The notes below the pieces were generated by a model. The model searched no databases, was not told the origin of the DNA, and was given only the letters and a program-made list of their open reading frames with translations. This document shows positions 59,485-64,000 of a stretch of 64,000 nt of DNA, one piece after another. A program made the translations under genes and the position numbers. Positions within the stretch are counted from its first letter, which is position 1; each line of letters begins with the position of its first letter. Origin of the DNA: Kordia sp. TARA_039_SRF (GTDB taxonomy: Bacteria; Bacteroidota; Bacteroidia; Flavobacteriales; Flavobacteriaceae); NCBI GenBank assembly GCA_006383075.2, contig SMNH02000001.1, positions 310,001 to 374,000 of the forward strand. The letters are read 5' to 3'.

Positions 59485-61299
59485 ATGGGATTGGTAACTG
59501 CAAAAGAAGTTGCAAAAGCGATCAAACTAGATAAATACGGCTTCATCGGAACCTTTATAGGTTGGATATTGATGAAGGTTTTGCGTATCTCTGATTTGAA
59601 TAAAATTTACGACAAACACAAACATTTAGACGATCTTGAATTTCTAAATGCATTGTTGGACGAATTTCAAATTAAGTTTGAGATTCCTGAGGAAGATTTA
59701 AAGCGTCTTCCCAAAGATGGCGCGTACGTCACTATTTCCAATCATCCTTTGGGCGGAATTGACGGTATTTTGCTATTGAAACTCATGATTGAGCAACGCC
59801 CAGATTATAAAATCATTGCCAACTTCTTATTACACAGAATTGATCCGTTAAAACCATACGTAATGCCCGTGAATCCTTTTGAAGATCACAAAGAAGCAAA
59901 ATCGAGCATTGCAGGTTTTAAACAATCTATTAAACACTTACGTGAAGGAAAACCTTTAGGGATTTTCCCTGCGGGAGAAGTGTCAACCTATAAAGATGGG
60001 CGCTTAATTGTAGACAAACCTTGGGAAGAAGCTGCAATGAAACTGGTGCAAAAAGCCAAAGTGCCTGTTGTTCCCATTTATTTTCACGCTAAAAACAGTC
60101 GTATCTTTTATCGTTTATCTCGAATCAGTGACACATTTCGTACGGCAAAATTACCTTCTGAACTATTAACACAAAAAAATAGAGTCATTAAAGTGCGCAT
60201 CGGGAAACCAATTCCTGTAAAAGCGCAAGATGAACATGAGAGTCTGGCAGACTTTACCGAATTTTTACGCAAAAAAACATACATGTTGTCCAACACGTAT
60301 GAAAAGAAAAACTTATTGAGCAAAGTAAGCAAAGTGCCTACATCGCTCAAAATTCCGAAGTCACCGAAGGAGATTATAACGCCTGTTTCGCAAAACGTAT
60401 TAGAAGAAGAAGTTGCCAATCTAACCAAAAAACACCATTTACTTACCAGTAAAAACTATCAGGTGTTTTTGGCAGAAGCTACTGAAATTCCAAATATTTT
60501 ACGTGAATTAGGACGCTTGCGCGAGATTACTTTTCGCGAAATTGGTGAAGGAACCAACAAAGCCATCGATTTAGATACGTTTGATCACTATTATCATCAC
60601 ATGTTTTTGTGGGATAGTGATGCAAAATGTATTGTAGGCGCATACCGAATGGGCTTAGGAAATCAAATTTTTGCCAATCACGGAATTGACGGTTTTTATC
60701 TGCAAGATTTATTCCGATTTGAGCCAGAATTACACAAAATGATGAGCGAATCTATTGAAATGGGAAGAGCGTTCATCATCAAAGAATATCAGCAAAAACC
60801 AATGCCATTATTCCTCTTGTGGAAAGGAATTGTACATACAACGCTGCGTTATCCAGAACACAAATATTTAATTGGTGGCGTAAGTATCAGTAATCAGTTT
60901 TCAAACTTTTCCAAATCGTTGATGATTGAGTTTATGAAATCGCATTACTACGATCCGTATGTTGCGCAATACATTCATCCGAAAAAAGAATTCAAAGTCA
61001 AGCTAAAAGATGCGGATAAAGACTTTATTTTTGACGAAACGGAAGCAGATTTAAACAAATTTGATAAAATCATTGACGAGCTCGAACCAGGAAGTTTGCG
61101 TTTACCAGTTTTAATTAAAAAATACGTAAAGCAAAATGCCAAAGTGGTAGCGTTTAATGTAGATCCGTTATTTAATAATTCTGTGGATGGTTTAATGTAC
61201 ATTCGCATTGCTGATTTGCCAGAAAGCACGGTAAAACCTGTGATGGAAGAATTTCAAGCAGAACTTGAGCGCCAACTGAACAATACTGAAGAAGAATAA
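59485..61299 (+). CDS. olsF: Bifunctional ornithine-lipid synthase, OlsF type
   Basis: 604 residues with two acyltransferases. Residues to about 280 are a PlsC/OlsA-like O-acyltransferase: TISNHPLGGIDGILL (H-x5-D variant), LLHRIDPLKPY, FPAGEVST, and VVPIYFHAKNS. From about 315 follows an OlsB-like N-acyltransferase of GNAT fold: YQVFLAEATEIPNILRELGRL, RLREITFREIGEG, SIEMGRAFI, and GGVSISNQFSN. OlsF fusions, with O-acyltransferase N-terminal, are known from Serratia and Flavobacteria, and make phosphorus-free ornithine or glycine-type lipids. The amino-acid acceptor here is not decided by sequence. Confidence 0.88.
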   Translation: MGLVTAKEVAKAIKLDKYGFIGTFIGWILMKVLRISDLNKIYDKHKHLDDLEFLNALLDEFQIKFEIPEEDLKRLPKDGAYVTISNHPLGGIDGILLLKLMIEQRPDYKIIANFLLHRIDPLKPYVMPVNPFEDHKEAKSSIAGFKQSIKHLREGKPLGIFPAGEVSTYKDGRLIVDKPWEEAAMKLVQKAKVPVVPIYFHAKNSRIFYRLSRISDTFRTAKLPSELLTQKNRVIKVRIGKPIPVKAQDEHESLADFTEFLRKKTYMLSNTYEKKNLLSKVSKVPTSLKIPKSPKEIITPVSQNVLEEEVANLTKKHHLLTSKNYQVFLAEATEIPNILRELGRLREITFREIGEGTNKAIDLDTFDHYYHHMFLWDSDAKCIVGAYRMGLGNQIFANHGIDGFYLQDLFRFEPELHKMMSESIEMGRAFIIKEYQQKPMPLFLLWKGIVHTTLRYPEHKYLIGGVSISNQFSNFSKSLMIEFMKSHYYDPYVAQYIHPKKEFKVKLKDADKDFIFDETEADLNKFDKIIDELEPGSLRLPVLIKKYVKQNAKVVAFNVDPLFNNSVDGLMYIRIADLPESTVKPVMEEFQAELERQLNNTEEE

Positions 61300-61372
61300 A
61301 AATATTTGATGTGAATTCTATTCTGTAAGAAATCACAAAAAAAACAATCTAGAGGTCAAAAAATTAAATATA

Positions 61373-61447
61373 TGTCAATTCGAGCGCAGTCGAGAATATT
61401 CAATAAACTATAACTTCAATTGAATCTCGACTGCACTTGATTTGACA
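61373..61447. repeat. REPIN-like inverted repeat doublet, copy 3
   Basis: TGTCAATTCGAGCGCAGT at the left arm, TCTCGACTGCACTTGATTTGACA-type right arm with two base changes in its core; same orientation as copy 1. The spacer keeps TTGAATCTCGA. Confidence 0.85.
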
Positions 61448-61460
61448 TCACTCAAATTAC

Positions 61461-62222
61461 ATGAAAATAATATCGTATAACGTAAACGGAATTCGCGCCG
61501 CCATCAAAAAAGGATTTCTTGAATGGCTGCAACAAGCAAATCCCGACGTACTTTGCATTCAAGAAACAAAAGCACACAAAGAACAACTCGATTTGGAAGC
61601 GTTTGAAGAAGCGGGTTATCCATACCACTATTGGTTCAGCGCACAAAAAAAAGGCTATAGTGGCGTGGCAATTCTCTGTAAAGAAAAACCCAATCATGTA
61701 GCATACGGAACAGGCATTGAAACGATGGATTTTGAAGGTCGTAATTTGCGTGTCGATTATGACAATATCTCAGTCATGAGTATGTATTTGCCATCGGGAA
61801 CCAACGATGCTCGATTGAGTTTTAAATTTCAATACATGGACGAAATCAAGGAATATTTGACCAATTTACGCAAAGAAATTCCAAACTTGGTCGTGTGCGG
61901 CGATTACAATATCTGTCATCAAGAAATTGACATTCACAACCCAAAAATGAAAGGTGTTTCAGGATTTTTACCCGAAGAACGCGAATGGATTGGAAGTTTT
62001 ATTGACAGCGGATTTATTGATTCGTTTCGTCACTTAAACAAAGAGCCGCATCATTACAGTTGGTGGAGTTATCGTGCCAATGCGCGTGCCAACAACAAAG
62101 GTTGGCGCATTGATTACAATATGGTTGGTGAAGCCTTAAAAGATAACATTACCAGAGCAACTATTCTGCCAGAAGCCAAACATTCTGACCATTGTCCGAT
62201 TTTGGTAGAAATCGACACATAA
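61461..62222 (+). CDS. xth: Exodeoxyribonuclease III
   Basis: 253 residues. Endonuclease/exonuclease/phosphatase fold with all family motifs: KIISYNVNGIRAAIKKG, CIQETKAH with the metal Glu, GYSGVAILCK, GDYNICHQEIDIHNPK with active-site Asp and Asn, and the end EAKHSDHCPILVEI with the catalytic His. It cuts at abasic sites in base-excision repair. Single gene; flanking repeats on both sides. Confidence 0.96.
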   Translation: MKIISYNVNGIRAAIKKGFLEWLQQANPDVLCIQETKAHKEQLDLEAFEEAGYPYHYWFSAQKKGYSGVAILCKEKPNHVAYGTGIETMDFEGRNLRVDYDNISVMSMYLPSGTNDARLSFKFQYMDEIKEYLTNLRKEIPNLVVCGDYNICHQEIDIHNPKMKGVSGFLPEEREWIGSFIDSGFIDSFRHLNKEPHHYSWWSYRANARANNKGWRIDYNMVGEALKDNITRATILPEAKHSDHCPILVEIDT

Positions 62223-62224
62223 TT

Positions 62225-62250
62225 TGTCATTTCTGCAAAGGCAGGAATCC
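62225..62250. repeat. Dispersed palindrome, family B
   Basis: TGTCATTTCTGC and GCAGGAATCC, one base from symmetry. Confidence 0.65.
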
Positions 62251-62346
62251 AAAAGAAAAAAGATTGAAGTTTATAATATAAGTAATTCTAGGGCATTTCC
62301 TTCGACAAATCGAAGGTCAGGCTTTCACTACTCGCTTTTTTAAAAC

Positions 62347-62372
62347 TGTCATTCCTGCGAAGGCAGGAATCC
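62347..62372. repeat. Dispersed palindrome, family B
   Basis: TGTCATTCCTGC and GCAGGAATCCA, a perfect consensus copy; a second B copy lies 97 bases upstream. Confidence 0.75.
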
Positions 62373-62459
62373 ATTTTTAAAAAGAGCTCAAACAAACCGT
62401 TCAATCCTTAATGCAATATCAAATAAAAGCTAAAGATTAAAAAACCGAAAAAGAAAACT

Positions 62460-63494
62460 ATGAAATACTCTAAAATTCCACATACCGATATAGAAGTCAG
62501 CAAAATTTGCTTAGGAACCATGACTTGGGGAAATCAAAATAGCGAAGCCGAAGGTCATGAACAAATGGATTATGCATTGGAACAAGGTGTGAACTTTTTT
62601 GATACTGCCGAATTGTATCCTGTGCCTGCAACTGCAGAAACTTATGCAGAAACCGAACGAATTATCGGAACATGGTTTAAAAAAACTGGAAATCGTGATA
62701 AGGTTGTATTAGCGACTAAAATTGCAGGGCCAGGGGATTATACAGCACACATCAGAACCAATGGTTTTGCGCCAGCTGCTATTAAAGATGCGGTGGAAAA
62801 CAGCTTAAAACGCTTACAAACCGATTATATAGATTTATATCAATTGCACTGGCCAGAACGTACCACAAATACCTTTGGGCAGCGTATTTACCAACACAAT
62901 CCGAACGATGCTTGGGAATACAATTTCCATGAAATTTTAGCCACGTTGGACGAATTAATCAAAGAAGGGAAAATTCGCCAAGTGGGAATTTCCAATGAAA
63001 CACCTTGGGGAACCATGCGTTATTTGGAAGAAGCTAAAAAAGGCGCACCACGCATGGTCACGATTCAAAATGCGTATTCGTTACTATGTAGAGGTTTTGA
63101 TTCAGGATTGTCCGAAATCGCAATGCACGAAGGCGTTGGATTATTAGCGTATTCACCAATGGCGTTTGGTGTGTTATCTGGAAAATATCTAGGCGGAAAA
63201 TCACCAAAAGATGCACGTTTAACTTTATTTCCAAGATTTGCTCGTTACAGTAGTGAAGAAGCAACAAAAGCCACTGAAAAGTACTTAGCATTGGCTCAAA
63301 AATACGGTTTAAGCTTGGCGCAAATGTCCTTAGCATTCGTCAATCAGCAGCCATTTGTCACGGGAAATATCATCGGAGCAACCAAAATGGAGCAACTCAA
63401 AGAAAACATTGCCAGTATTGATGTAGAGTTATCACAAGAAATTTTGGACGAGATTAACGCAATTCATAACAGTATTCCGAATCCAGCGTCTTAG
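62460..63494 (+). CDS. NADP-dependent aldo/keto reductase (Tas-like)
   Basis: 344 residues. The (alpha/beta)8 reductase signature is complete: LGTMTWGNQNSEAEGHEQMD, FFDTAELYPV (Asp and Tyr), VLATKIAG (Lys) and LYQLHWPER (His), then the cofactor loop GVGLLAYSPMAFGVLSGKYL and a C-terminal IIGATKMEQLKENI. Residue order and the PVPATAETYAETE insert resemble E. coli Tas. The physiological substrate is unknown. Confidence 0.93.
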   Translation: MKYSKIPHTDIEVSKICLGTMTWGNQNSEAEGHEQMDYALEQGVNFFDTAELYPVPATAETYAETERIIGTWFKKTGNRDKVVLATKIAGPGDYTAHIRTNGFAPAAIKDAVENSLKRLQTDYIDLYQLHWPERTTNTFGQRIYQHNPNDAWEYNFHEILATLDELIKEGKIRQVGISNETPWGTMRYLEEAKKGAPRMVTIQNAYSLLCRGFDSGLSEIAMHEGVGLLAYSPMAFGVLSGKYLGGKSPKDARLTLFPRFARYSSEEATKATEKYLALAQKYGLSLAQMSLAFVNQQPFVTGNIIGATKMEQLKENIASIDVELSQEILDEINAIHNSIPNPAS

Positions 63495-63616
63495 ATTTTT
63501 AGACCGCTTCGTTACTAGAGCCTAGCTTGCTTACGTTACTAGAATATAGACTTTTGCTAAACGTTAGCGTGAGTTTACAACTCTTGCTAACGTTGTAATT
63601 TTTGTTGCTTTATGGG

Positions 63617-63637
63617 AAGCTGAATCGAGTTCAGCTT
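63617..63637. repeat. Dispersed palindrome, family D
   Basis: AAGCTGAA and TTCAGCTT around TCGAG; compare 12096-12116. Confidence 0.6.
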
Positions 63638-63674
63638 GACGAACATATATTAACAAATTGATACATTGAAAAAA

Positions 63675-63750
63675 GCGTCAGTTCGAGTGAAATTCTGAAA
63701 GAATTTTGTATCGAGAACAGCTATGATTTCAAAGCTATTCTCGATACAAT
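63675..63750. repeat. Dispersed repeat, family E
   Basis: GTCAGTTCGAGTG, then GTATCGAGAACAGCT and its inverted partner AGCTATTCTCGATAC. Related cluster at 57931-58080. Confidence 0.65.
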
Positions 63751-63868
63751 TTTCCAAACGTTGGCGCGAGTTTCCAACCCGCGCTATTTAGAAAAGTAAG
63801 ATTTTAAGCATTTTAGGGTACAATCCGTGTATTTACTTTGTATTCAGCTCTATTTAAAGCACAATTTT

Positions 63869-64000
63869 ATGCATATTTTAGAGTTAATTAAAAAAAATGA
63901 ATACGAAACTGCATACGATTTGAAAAAATTAAAGCAATTTTCAGAACCGAAAATCTACACAGGAAAAGGCGACCTTTCTAAACGTTGGTACGTGTATTTC
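63869..64000 (+). CDS. Probable tyrosine recombinase/integrase, N-terminus only
   Basis: 44 codons, cut by the window end. After a short helix (MHILELIKKNEYETAYDLKK) comes FSEPKIYTGKGDLSKRWYVYF. The EPKIYTG and LSKRWYVYF elements are typical of the arm-type DNA-binding start of Bacteroidota phage-integrase-like recombinases. The catalytic domain is beyond the edge. If correct, a mobile element or invertible locus may begin here. Confidence 0.5.
   Translation, partial: MHILELIKKNEYETAYDLKKLKQFSEPKIYTGKGDLSKRWYVYF

Larger units (their letters stand above)
63495..63868. other. Gene-free region of 374 bases made largely of repeats
   Basis: It carries a family F unit (63497-63520), CTAACGTT-type short repeats near 63555-63595, a family D palindrome (63617-63637) and a family E cluster (63675-63750). 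No coding frame is seen. It borders the start of a probable integrase. Confidence 0.6.

Noticed and set aside
1-64000. tRNA or rRNA genes
   Set aside because: No cloverleaf or rRNA-like segment was recognised by eye in the gaps; a covariance search was not possible here.

Overview
The window reads as chromosome of a marine-type member of the Flavobacteriaceae (Bacteroidota). Support: low G+C, promoters of the Bacteroidota type (a TAnnTTTG box close to the start codon), a CcoN-CcoO fusion, a membrane TPR/AraC regulator, an ornithine-lipid synthase of OlsF type, and several small precursor peptides with the KKxLxxLxLxK...ISxL...GG leader typical of this family. The genus Kordia would fit, but this is inference.

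Layout. 0-3.8 kb: a 5'-truncated membrane protein, a VOC-fold protein, an M23 peptidase and polyphosphate kinase. 4.0-20.5 kb: a microaerobic/anaerobic block: hemN-usp, CBS-usp, a GCS2-CBS fusion with an AstE-like amidohydrolase, the cbb3 oxidase cluster (ccoI; ccoS-NO-Q-P-G-H-safE) and an FNR/CRP-type regulator. Four 14-bp palindromes of form ATGAY-N4-RTCAT lie in this block, and for five promoters the palindrome sits exactly 36.5 bp from the TAnnTTTG-like box. That strongly suggests one local regulon. 20.5-27.5 kb: an orphan RiPP precursor, an ECF sigma factor with two tiny related downstream proteins and two candidate sigma-specific promoters on flanking genes, then hypothetical genes and TrhA. 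27.9-34.8 kb: a fused phosphoserine phosphatase/phosphoglycerate dehydrogenase, a toxin-antitoxin pair and the leuACDB operon. 35-43.7 kb: housekeeping genes (ferritin, metG, LD-carboxypeptidase, yraN, an ACT-domain protein). 44.3-47.4 kb: a RiPP locus, with three tandem precursors, a divergent membrane-anchored TPR/AraC regulator and a fourth precursor, linked by three copies of ATTC-N3-GAATTGT. 47.4-52.7 kb: a TlpA-like thioredoxin, mfd and a TerB-like gene. 53-56.2 kb: a four-gene operon with a coiled-coil protein, a large adaptor with a probable roadblock-like domain, a Rab/Ras-like small GTPase and a hybrid histidine kinase. 56.3-64 kb: fbp, an acetyltransferase, aspartokinase, olsF-like, xth, an aldo/keto reductase and the first 44 codons of a probable tyrosine recombinase.

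Intergenic DNA carries at least six families of short inverted repeats. One is a 75-bp REPIN-like doublet present three times. These repeats explain several misleading upstream extensions of reading frames. No rRNA, tRNA or CRISPR array was recognised by eye.

The most interesting candidates for new biology are the GTPase/histidine-kinase module, the RiPP locus with its apparent AraC operator, the fixed-spacing FNR-type regulon, and the ECF sigma factor with its candidate promoter motif.
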